From positions 1 to 20,895 of the forward strand of contig CAZNAD010000027.1 of NCBI GenBank assembly GCA_964571195.1: a DNA stretch of 20,895 nucleotides. The letters run 5' to 3'. Origin of the DNA: PALSA-1006 sp964571195. Lineage in GTDB: Bacteria > Pseudomonadota > Gammaproteobacteria > Burkholderiales > Gallionellaceae. Positions 1 through 6,309 of the stretch are shown one piece after another. Made by a program: the position numbers and the translations under genes. The number at the start of each line of letters is the position of its first letter. Within the stretch, counting starts at the first letter, position 1. The notes under the pieces are model-generated. The model did no database searches. It was not told the DNA's origin and was given only the letters and a program-made list of their open reading frames with translations.

Positions 1-480
1 GCCGACGATTACGGCAAGCCGGTGGTCATCGCCGGGTTCGAGCCGCTGGATGTGATGCAGGCGATCTTGATGCTGGTACGCCAGATCAACGCAGGCCGCG
101 CCGCCGTCGAAAACGAATTCACCCGTGCCGTCACGCGCGAAGGCAATCTGAAAGCACAGGAGTTGGTGGCGGAAGTGTTCGAGCTGCGCGACACCTTTGA
201 GTGGCGCGGCTTGGGCAGCGTGCCGAACAGTGCGTTGAAGTTACGCCCCAAGTTCGCCGCGTTCGATGCCGAATTGAAATTCAAAGTGGATTACGTGGCT
301 GTGCCGGACAACAGAGCCTGCGAATGCGCTGCCATCCTGCGCGGACAAAAACGCCCGCAGGAATGCAAGATATTCGGCACGGTGTGTACACCGGAGAACC
401 CCGTCGGCTCGTGCATGGTGTCGTCCGAGGGGGCGTGTGCGGCGCATTACAGTTATGGGCGGTTCAGGGAGGCTGCGTGA
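1..480 (+). CDS. hypD: HypD, hydrogenase maturation scaffold, C-terminal part
   Basis: This is the C-terminal 159 residues of HypD; the window opens inside the gene in frame 1, and family members are about 370-380 residues, so over half is missing upstream. HypD is the cytoplasmic iron-sulfur scaffold that, with HypC, carries the Fe(CN)2CO group during assembly of NiFe hydrogenase. Seen in the sequence are the segment VIAGFEPLDVMQAI near the start and the C-terminal cysteine cluster. Counting from the window edge, cysteines are at residues 107, 109 (ACEC), 122, 129, 138 and 146, the region that holds the 4Fe-4S cluster in known HypD. The stop codon overlaps the hypE start as TGATG, so the two are almost certainly translationally coupled. 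There is no sign of damage in the visible part. Confidence 0.96.
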   Translation, partial: ADDYGKPVVIAGFEPLDVMQAILMLVRQINAGRAAVENEFTRAVTREGNLKAQELVAEVFELRDTFEWRGLGSVPNSALKLRPKFAAFDAELKFKVDYVAVPDNRACECAAILRGQKRPQECKIFGTVCTPENPVGSCMVSSEGACAAHYSYGRFREAA

Positions 481-1529
481 TGAGTACGGTCAAACCCAAC
501 TACACGCGCCCGCTCGACCTTAAGAATGGTCGAGTCGACATGTCGCACGGTTCCGGCGGGCGCGCGATGGCGCAGCTCATTAGCGAGTTATTTGCGGCGG
601 CATTTGACAACGAATATCTGGCGCAGGGCAACGATGGTGCAACCCTGCCTGCGCTGAATGGACGGCTGGTGATGGCGACCGACAGCCATGTGGTGTCGCC
701 TTTGTTCTTTGCGGGTGGCGACATCGGCTGCCTGTCGGTGCACGGCACGATCAACGACGTGGCGGTGATGGGGGCGAGGCCGCTGTATCTGTCTGCTTCG
801 TTCATCCTCGAAGAAGGTTATCCGTTGGCCGATCTCAAACGCATCGTCGATTCGATGGCGCAGGCCTCGCGTGAAGCGGGCGTGCCTATCGTCACCGGCG
901 ACACCAAAGTGGTGGAGCAGGGCAAGGGCGACGGGGTGTTTATCACCACCACGGGCGTGGGTGTGGTGCGCGAGGGGATCAATCTTTCCGGCGATCTGGC
1001 AAAGCCGGGCGACAAGATTCTGCTGTCAGGTACGATAGGTGATCACGGCATGGCAATTTTGTCGCAGCGTGAAGGGTTGACCTTCTCCGCGCCCATCGTG
1101 TCGGACACCGCCGCGCTGCACGGCCTCATCGCCGCGATGATGGAGAGCGGCGCTGCATTGCGTGTGCTACGCGACCCGACGCGTGGCGGGCTGGCGACCA
1201 CGCTGAACGAGATCGCCAAGCAGTCCGGCGTGGGCATGATGCTGCACGAGTCCGCCATCGCGGTGAATCAGCCAGTGGAAGCGGCATGTGAATTTCTTGG
1301 TCTTGATCCGTTATATGTGGCCAACGAAGGCAAACTCATTGCGATCTGTGCGCCTGAAGATTCGCAACGCCTGCTGAAGGTGATGCGCGCCCATCCGCTC
1401 GGCAAGGATGCTTCGATCATCGGCGAGGTGCTGCAGGACGCGCACGGCTTCGTGCAGATGACCACGAAATTAGGTGGTCGCCGCGTGGTGGATTGGCTGG
1501 CGGGCGAACAGTTACCGAGGATATGCTGA
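480..1529 (+). CDS. hypE: HypE, hydrogenase maturation protein (carbamoyl dehydratase)
   Basis: HypE converts the carbamoyl group placed on its C-terminal cysteine by HypF into a thiocyanate, using ATP, and so supplies the cyanide ligands of the NiFe hydrogenase active site. The 349-residue product has the expected length. It begins with the typical MSHGSGGRAM segment (residues 21-30), has the PurM-like ATP-binding fold signatures GNDGATLP, VTGDTKVV and RDPTRGGLATTLNEIA, and ends in PRIC, the C-terminal motif whose last cysteine is the modification site. The ATG at 480 was chosen because it follows AGGGAGG (466-472) by seven bases and overlaps the hypD stop by one base. The frame stays open upstream to 201, but that part only runs through hypD in another frame. 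Confidence 0.97.
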   Translation: MSTVKPNYTRPLDLKNGRVDMSHGSGGRAMAQLISELFAAAFDNEYLAQGNDGATLPALNGRLVMATDSHVVSPLFFAGGDIGCLSVHGTINDVAVMGARPLYLSASFILEEGYPLADLKRIVDSMAQASREAGVPIVTGDTKVVEQGKGDGVFITTTGVGVVREGINLSGDLAKPGDKILLSGTIGDHGMAILSQREGLTFSAPIVSDTAALHGLIAAMMESGAALRVLRDPTRGGLATTLNEIAKQSGVGMMLHESAIAVNQPVEAACEFLGLDPLYVANEGKLIAICAPEDSQRLLKVMRAHPLGKDASIIGEVLQDAHGFVQMTTKLGGRRVVDWLAGEQLPRIC

Positions 1530-1571
1530 CCAGAATCATGAAAATATCAAAATTCATCTTACGGAGGTGTC

Positions 1572-2384
1572 GTGGACGCTGCGCATAACATCTACCCTTT
1601 GGTCATGCTGGCACTGGTATTGGGCATGAAGCACGGTATGGATGCCGATCATCTGGCAACCATAGATGGATTGACACGTTTTAATGCTACTGCGGGACGT
1701 GCGCGATTGGCGCGCCTGTGCGGTCTTCTGTTCTCGCTGGGCCATGGTGTGGTGGTATGTGTCGTTGCAGTGGCGACCAGCTTGCTGTTCGAACAGGGCG
1801 CGATCCCGGCCTGGATGGATATCGTTGGAGTATGGATATCGGCGTTCTTCCTGCTGTTGCTCGGCACACTCAACCTGTATGCGGTGTTCACGACCCCCGA
1901 GCACGAGATGGTGCAGATGGTCGGCATCAAGGGGCGCTGGCTGGGCAAACTGAAATATGCGGGACATCCGCTCTTGATCTCGCTGGTGGGGGCTTTGTTC
2001 GCTTTCTCTTTTGACACGTTGTCGCAGGCGGCATTGTTCTCCACCACGGCTACGCAATATGGCGGGGCGGCCCATGCCCTGCTGCTGGCAGGCTGTTTCA
2101 TGTTTGGCATGATGCTGACCGATGCCGCCAACGGTTTATGGATATCCCATCTGCTGCGCCGTGCCGATGCCACCGCACGGCTGGCATCACGCATCATGGG
2201 TATCACCGTGGCTTTGCTCAGTTTGTTCGTGGCGGCACTGGGATTGTCACGTCACTTCTTTCCCGATGCAGCCGCGTGGCAGGAAGGTCGCGAACTATTC
2301 ATCGGCATGTCCATCATCGCAGTGATCGCGGTCAGTTTTTTGTTCGCACGCCAAGTCCAGCACAATCAATCCGCATCAGCTTGA
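1572..2384 (+). CDS. NiCoT-family nickel/cobalt importer
   Basis: An integral inner-membrane protein of 270 residues with about seven hydrophobic segments. It carries the NiCoT hallmark HX4DH in the first helix (HGMDADH, about residues 18-24) and a second motif SLGHGVVV. The usual third and fourth motifs (FDTATE and GMxLxDTxDG) are recognisable but altered, as SFDTLSQAA and GMMLTDAANG. NiCoT proteins (HoxN, NixA) take up Ni2+ or Co2+; the gene lies 42 bases after hypE, so nickel supply to hydrogenase is the natural role. Length is below the roughly 330-350 residues of classical HoxN, so it belongs to a shorter branch. The GTG at 1572 was chosen because GGAGG (1563-1567) lies just before it and because a later ATG at 1605 would remove most of the first helix. 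Which metal is carried cannot be told from the sequence. Confidence 0.88.
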   Translation: MDAAHNIYPLVMLALVLGMKHGMDADHLATIDGLTRFNATAGRARLARLCGLLFSLGHGVVVCVVAVATSLLFEQGAIPAWMDIVGVWISAFFLLLLGTLNLYAVFTTPEHEMVQMVGIKGRWLGKLKYAGHPLLISLVGALFAFSFDTLSQAALFSTTATQYGGAAHALLLAGCFMFGMMLTDAANGLWISHLLRRADATARLASRIMGITVALLSLFVAALGLSRHFFPDAAAWQEGRELFIGMSIIAVIAVSFLFARQVQHNQSASA

Positions 2385-2458
2385 ATTTCTCTGACCCTCA
2401 TCCTTTCATTCAAATGAGGTAATAAAGCCGCTCTTTTCCAGCCTTGTCGCCTGAAGGG

Positions 2459-2487
2459 TTGTTGTTAGACTTTTTCCAAAGTTTAGT
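2459..2487 (+). promoter_or_regulatory. Weak possible promoter for the small exported peptide
   Basis: A TTGTTG box (2459-2464) and a TTTAGT box (2482-2487) are 17 bases apart, 26 bases upstream of the small ORF at 2514. Both boxes match the sigma-70 consensus only partly, so this is a suggestion. The surrounding stretch 2385-2513 holds no other gene that can be supported. Confidence 0.22.
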
Positions 2488-2513
2488 CATCAACTCATTC
2501 AGGGAGAAACATC

Positions 2514-2627
2514 ATGGAAAAAGCCGTCTTGCTGGTCTGCCTCGCTGCAATCGTCTTGTCGAATCCTGTGAACGCAATGGAAGAAGTACACGGCGACCAG
2601 CCCGCCGTCACATACTCCAGCCGCTGA
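2514..2627 (+). CDS. Small exported peptide, 37 residues, unknown function
   Basis: A short ORF with a ribosome binding site AGGGAG (2501-2506) seven bases before ATG. The product starts MEKAVLLVCLAAIVLSNPVN and has the shape of a Sec signal peptide: a basic residue at position 3, a hydrophobic core at 4-16 and a likely cleavage after VNA at position 21. This would leave a mature peptide of 16 residues, MEEVHGDQPAVTYSSR. No family is recognised. It follows the nickel importer by 129 bases on the same strand and converges on the YfaZ-like gene. The last codons form the left arm of a perfect hairpin. The signal-peptide character and a good ribosome binding site support a real gene; the length makes chance possible. 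A decayed remnant of a longer secreted protein is the main alternative. Confidence 0.5.
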   Translation: MEKAVLLVCLAAIVLSNPVNAMEEVHGDQPAVTYSSR

Positions 2628-2639
2628 ACATCAGCGGCT
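2619..2639. repeat. Perfect 9-bp hairpin between convergent genes
   Basis: AGCCGCTGA (2619-2627) and TCAGCGGCT (2631-2639) are perfect inverse complements with a 3-base loop. The hairpin overlaps the stop codon of the small peptide and lies 29 bases beyond the stop of the convergent YfaZ-like gene. There is no T-run on either strand, so if it ends transcription it is not a classical intrinsic terminator. Confidence 0.5.
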
Positions 2640-2668
2640 AGTGCGCCAGCAGTGCCGGGAGATTCCAG

Positions 2669-3244
2669 TCAGAACGAAAGCCTCATGCCGATATGTGTCC
2701 CGCTATCCAGCACGGCACTACCGGCATCCTTGATACCAAAACTGATCTCGCGGTAACCGACATAGATCTTTGCTTGCGGGGAAGCCGCTACTTCAATGCG
2801 CAGGCCATATTGGCTGAAGCGCTCCGAATCCAGAAACGAAATGATCTTCAGCGCGAATTGATATTCGCCAACCAGATTGACCGGAACTGCCGTCGGCAGG
2901 CCATAACCGCCCTCAAGGCCGATGGCGATACCCGCGACGGTGCTGGTGACACCGTTCTTTTGTATTGACCCGAACAATCCCTTGAGGCCGCCGCCTCCGA
3001 CCGGCGCGCCTGCGCCTTCTTCCCCTCCGCCTCCCGATGCGGCAACACCGACCTCAGCCAGAAGATTGTTGCTGTCATTCATCAGTAGGCCGCCTCTCAG
3101 CTTCGCCGGTCCTTCCCCGATCCCGGCAGAAGTGTCGTATCTGAGCTGTACGGCCGAGTTGTTCATGTTGATGTCAAATTCGTCCGCGAAGAGCGGGGTA
3201 CTCAATGGCAACAATGAAACAGCCAGGATGCGCATGAAATACAT
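2669..3244 (-). CDS. YfaZ-like outer-membrane protein
   Basis: A 191-residue exported protein. Residues 1-20 form a signal peptide ending PLFA, cleaved before DEFDINMNNS. The mature part alternates short hydrophobic strands with turns (LVGEYQFALKI, YGLRIEVAASP, AKIYVGYREISFG) and ends GMRLSF, with the terminal phenylalanine used by the BAM machinery to recognise outer-membrane barrels. The pattern of a small barrel with a short N-terminal NMNNSAVQL segment is that of the YfaZ family, whose function is unknown. A glycine-rich stretch at residues 71-86 (GGGGEEGAGAPVGGGG) is probably a surface or periplasmic loop. The start at 3244 follows TAGGAGA; Met4 is a less likely alternative. It is divergent from the cation ATPase gene. 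Confidence 0.72.
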   Translation of the reverse strand: MYFMRILAVSLLPLSTPLFADEFDINMNNSAVQLRYDTSAGIGEGPAKLRGGLLMNDSNNLLAEVGVAASGGGGEEGAGAPVGGGGLKGLFGSIQKNGVTSTVAGIAIGLEGGYGLPTAVPVNLVGEYQFALKIISFLDSERFSQYGLRIEVAASPQAKIYVGYREISFGIKDAGSAVLDSGTHIGMRLSF

Positions 3245-3288
3245 GATGTCTCCTAAAAATCCGCAATGTCTGGATCGGATGATGCGCG

Positions 3289-3317
3289 ATTGTACAGATT
3301 ATCGACTGGTGCATGCA
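3289..3317 (-). promoter_or_regulatory. Possible promoter of the YfaZ-like gene
   Basis: Read on the minus strand, TGCATG (3312-3317) and TACAAT (3289-3294) are separated by 17 bases. The TACAAT box is a good -10 sequence, the -35 box is poor. The predicted leader to the ATG would be about 40 bases and includes the strong TAGGAGA ribosome binding site. Confidence 0.35.
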
Positions 3318-3358
3318 GCAGCACTCGCGCTGCGCGTGGTCGGAACTTTTCACGATGT

Positions 3359-3364
3359 TACAAT
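3359..3364 (+). promoter_or_regulatory. Possible -10 box of the cation ATPase gene
   Basis: TACAAT on the plus strand lies 41 bases before the chosen ATPase start at 3406. No good -35 box is seen 16-18 bases upstream. If used, transcription starts after the alternative ATG at 3313, which supports the shorter ATPase start. Confidence 0.3.
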
Positions 3365-3390
3365 CGAACGGAAAGTCATTCCGACTGCGG

Positions 3391-3398
3391 AGCAGGAG
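3391..3398 (+). promoter_or_regulatory. Ribosome binding site that sets the ATPase start
   Basis: AGCAGGAG ends seven bases before the ATG at 3406. The upstream in-frame ATG at 3313 has no comparable site, and the extra 31 residues it would add are basic and unlike the family. Confidence 0.65.
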
Positions 3399-3405
3399 CG
3401 TTTAT

Positions 3406-6117
3406 ATGCCCAGAGAGATCAGTAACGGACGGGGAGCAAGTGCGAATGCACCGAGCCGGTGGCATGTTTTGTCAGCGCAACAGGTACTCGAATCGACCAA
3501 GTCGGCGACACAAGGCCTGAGTCAGGAAGAAGCGCTGCAGCGTTTGGCTGAATATGGCGCTAACCACCTGACCCCGGTCAAACGTCACGGACCGCTGTTG
3601 CGCTTCCTGCTGCAATTCCACAATGTGCTGATCTACGTGCTGCTGGCTTCGGCAGCGGTCACCGCTTTGCTGGCACACTGGGTGGACACCAGTGTGATCG
3701 TCGGCGTGGTGGTCATCAATGCCATCATCGGTTTTTTGCAGGAAGGCAAAGCGGAGAAGGCGATGGATGCCATCCGTCTCATGTTGTCTCCCGAGGCTAC
3801 GGTGCTGCGCGAGGGCAAGCGTACCGTAGTTGCGGCGGAGGCTCTGGTACCGGGTGACATCGTGGTGCTGCAATCCGGCGACAAGGTGCCTGCCGACCTG
3901 CGCCTGCTGACGGTGAAGAACCTGCGTATCGAGGAAGCCGCGCTGACCGGTGAATCGGCTCCTGTTGAAAAACACGTGGATGAGGTGGAATTGCAAGCCC
4001 CGCTGGGTGACCGTACCTGTATGGCGTACTCGGGTACGCTGGTGGTGTACGGGCAGGGCACGGGTGTGGTGGTGGAAACAGCCGACGCCACCGAGATCGG
4101 ATGTATCAGTGCCATGCTGGGTCAGGTGCAGGAATTGACCACGCCGCTATTGCGCAAGATGACCGAGTTCAGCCGGATATTGACCATCGCCATTCTGTTG
4201 CTGGCGGGGATCACGTTCCTGTTCGGCTGGATGGTGCATCACAACGGCTTCGGCGAGATGTTCCTGGCCGCTGTGAGCATGGCGGTCGCCGCGATCCCGG
4301 AGGGCCTGCCCGCCATCATGACCATCACGCTGGCGCTGGGTGTGCAGCGCATGGCCAAGCGTAACGCCATCGTCCGCCGTCTGCCCGCAGTCGAGGCATT
4401 GGGTTCAGTCACAGTGATCTGTACCGACAAGACCGGTACGCTGACACGCAACGAAATGACGGTGCAGCGGGTGTTGACTGCCGGGCAGATATTCGAGGTC
4501 AGCGGCGGAGGGTATGCACCACATGGCGGCTTCAGCATCGCCGGGTTAGCCGTCGAGGTGAACGGGCAGGCTGCGCTACAGGAGCTGTTCCGTGCCGGTT
4601 TGTTATGTAACGACAGTGTCTTGTCCGAGAGCGCAGGGACATGGCAAGTGGCGGGAGACCCGACCGAGGGAGCGCTGGTGACATTGGCATTGAAGGCGGG
4701 CATGGATGCGCCGTTCGAGCATGGTGCGCTACCGCGTACCGATGTGATCCCGTTCGAGTCCGAGCATCGTTTTATGGCGACGCTGCATCACGATCACACC
4801 GGTCATGCACTGATCTTCGTCAAAGGAGCACCGGAAGAAGTGCTGGCGATGTGTAGTAGCCAACGCCAAGCCGACGGGGATGGGCCGCTGGATACGAGCG
4901 CCTGGCATGGCAAGATGGCCGCCACGGGAGCACTCGGACAACGGGTGCTGGCCTTGGCGGTGAAGCCGGTCGCCGCGACACAGCGCGAACTGAACTTCAG
5001 CGATGTGGAATCGGGCTTCATTCTGCTGGGCATGGTCGGCATCACCGATCCACCGCGCGACGAGGCTGTGGTCGCCGTGCGCGAGTGTCTTGCTGCGGGC
5101 ATTCGCGTCAAGATGATCACCGGAGACCATGCCGAGACGGCCGCCGCTATCGCCCAGCAACTGGGTATCGGCAGCGGCGGCGTGTTGACCGGCAGCGAAT
5201 TGGACGGCATGGACGATGCGGCCCTGCGCAAGGCCGCGAGCGAAATAGATGTGTTCGCCCGAGCCAGCCCGCAGCACAAGTTGCGCCTGGTCGAGGCCTT
5301 GCAGGCCAACGGCGAAATTGTGGCGATGACCGGTGACGGGGTGAATGATGCTCCCGCGCTGAAACGGGCCGATGTCGGCGTGGCGATGGGCCGAAAAGGG
5401 ACGGAAGTCGCCAAAGAAGCGGCGCAGATGGTGCTGGCAGATGATGATTTCGCCACCATCGCCCATGCGGTGCAGGAAGGCCGCACCGTGTACGACAACA
5501 TCAAAAAAGCCATCGTGTTCGTCATTCCCACCAACGGCGGGGAGGCCGGTATGGTGTTGGTGGCGATCCTGTTCGGTATGACGCTGCCGATCATGCCGGT
5601 GCAGATCCTGTGGGTGAACATGGTCACGGCGGTGACGCTTGCGTTGGCGTTGTCTTTTGAAAAGAGCGAACCCGGCGTGATGCGGCGACCGCCCCGTGCC
5701 GTCGGGGAGCCCATCCTGTCGGGGTTCATGCTGTGGCGTATCGCTTTTGTCTCGGCCTTGCTGACTGCCGGGCCGTTCGCCTTGTTTCTGTGGGAAAGCG
5801 GGCGCGGGATCGGGCTAGAAGAGAGCCGCACGGTGGCGGTCAACGCATTGGTGATGGGGGAGATCATGTATCTGTTCAATTGCCGATACCTGCTGGCACC
5901 GGTATTTTCCCGCACGGGCCTGTTCGGCAATCCGGTCGTGTTGTTGACCATAGGGGTGCTGCTCGTGCTGCAACTTTCCTTTACCTACCTGGCACCGATG
6001 CAACAGATGTTCGGCACGGTCGCCATCGATCTCGCGGCGTGGACGCGGATCGTCGCTTTCGGCGTGTTGTTGTTCGTCGCGGTAGAGATCGAGAAAGCGT
6101 TACTGCGCAAGAAGTGA
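3406..6117 (+). CDS. P2-type cation-transporting ATPase (PMR1/CtpF-like)
   Basis: A 903-residue inner-membrane pump of the Ca2+-ATPase-like P2 group. In order there are an N-terminal cation-ATPase domain, the actuator motif TGES (181-184), the membrane motif PEGLP (298-302), the phosphorylation site DKTGTLT with Asp341, the nucleotide-binding KGAPE (473-477), and the hinge TGDGVNDAPA (642-651), followed by six C-terminal membrane segments. All catalytic residues are intact. Of the ion-site residues known in SERCA, the membrane-4 Glu (PEGLP), the membrane-5 NxxE (NGGE, 710-713) and the membrane-6 NxxT (NMVT, 738-741) are kept, but the aspartate after NxxT is alanine. The transported ion therefore cannot be assumed to be Ca2+. 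The gene stands alone, with its own ribosome binding site. Confidence 0.93.
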   Translation: MPREISNGRGASANAPSRWHVLSAQQVLESTKSATQGLSQEEALQRLAEYGANHLTPVKRHGPLLRFLLQFHNVLIYVLLASAAVTALLAHWVDTSVIVGVVVINAIIGFLQEGKAEKAMDAIRLMLSPEATVLREGKRTVVAAEALVPGDIVVLQSGDKVPADLRLLTVKNLRIEEAALTGESAPVEKHVDEVELQAPLGDRTCMAYSGTLVVYGQGTGVVVETADATEIGCISAMLGQVQELTTPLLRKMTEFSRILTIAILLLAGITFLFGWMVHHNGFGEMFLAAVSMAVAAIPEGLPAIMTITLALGVQRMAKRNAIVRRLPAVEALGSVTVICTDKTGTLTRNEMTVQRVLTAGQIFEVSGGGYAPHGGFSIAGLAVEVNGQAALQELFRAGLLCNDSVLSESAGTWQVAGDPTEGALVTLALKAGMDAPFEHGALPRTDVIPFESEHRFMATLHHDHTGHALIFVKGAPEEVLAMCSSQRQADGDGPLDTSAWHGKMAATGALGQRVLALAVKPVAATQRELNFSDVESGFILLGMVGITDPPRDEAVVAVRECLAAGIRVKMITGDHAETAAAIAQQLGIGSGGVLTGSELDGMDDAALRKAASEIDVFARASPQHKLRLVEALQANGEIVAMTGDGVNDAPALKRADVGVAMGRKGTEVAKEAAQMVLADDDFATIAHAVQEGRTVYDNIKKAIVFVIPTNGGEAGMVLVAILFGMTLPIMPVQILWVNMVTAVTLALALSFEKSEPGVMRRPPRAVGEPILSGFMLWRIAFVSALLTAGPFALFLWESGRGIGLEESRTVAVNALVMGEIMYLFNCRYLLAPVFSRTGLFGNPVVLLTIGVLLVLQLSFTYLAPMQQMFGTVAIDLAAWTRIVAFGVLLFVAVEIEKALLRKK

Positions 6118-6180
6118 CGGGCAAGTGCAGAGGGATGGAGTAATAGGCGCAATACGGCTAGAAGTGGGATGCGCTGTGAT

Positions 6181-6190
6181 CTTCCGCTTT
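6181..6190 (+). repeat. Short direct repeat, copy 1, upstream of the nuclease-like gene
   Basis: CTTCCGCTTT here recurs at 8755-8764, so the two copies bracket the 6310-8628 gene in the same orientation. The sequence after each copy is also loosely alike (GG, then C and A). Ten bases can match by chance, so this is only a hint of a boundary. The rest of the 6118-6309 gap shows nothing clear. Confidence 0.35.
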
Positions 6191-6309
6191 TCGGCCATTG
6201 CTGCCCTTGGAGACGATCTTCTTGTCTGACCGCAACACTTCATCTTTCTGCCATTCGATAACATCTACAATAGTCTGGGGTGATTCAGATAATCAGCGGA
6301 GATTCGTCA

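Noticed and set aside
201..479. N-terminal extension of hypE by 93 residues
   Set aside because: This part overlaps hypD in another frame and HypE begins at the usual position with its own ribosome binding site at 466-472.
3313..3405. Earlier ATPase start
   Set aside because: No ribosome binding site, a basic tail unlike the family, and a good site directly before 3406.
4803..5951. Long open frame of 382 codons on the minus strand
   Set aside because: It lies wholly antisense to the well-supported P-type ATPase; the low-complexity Ser/Thr/Ala/Arg composition is that of a shadow of a GC-rich gene.
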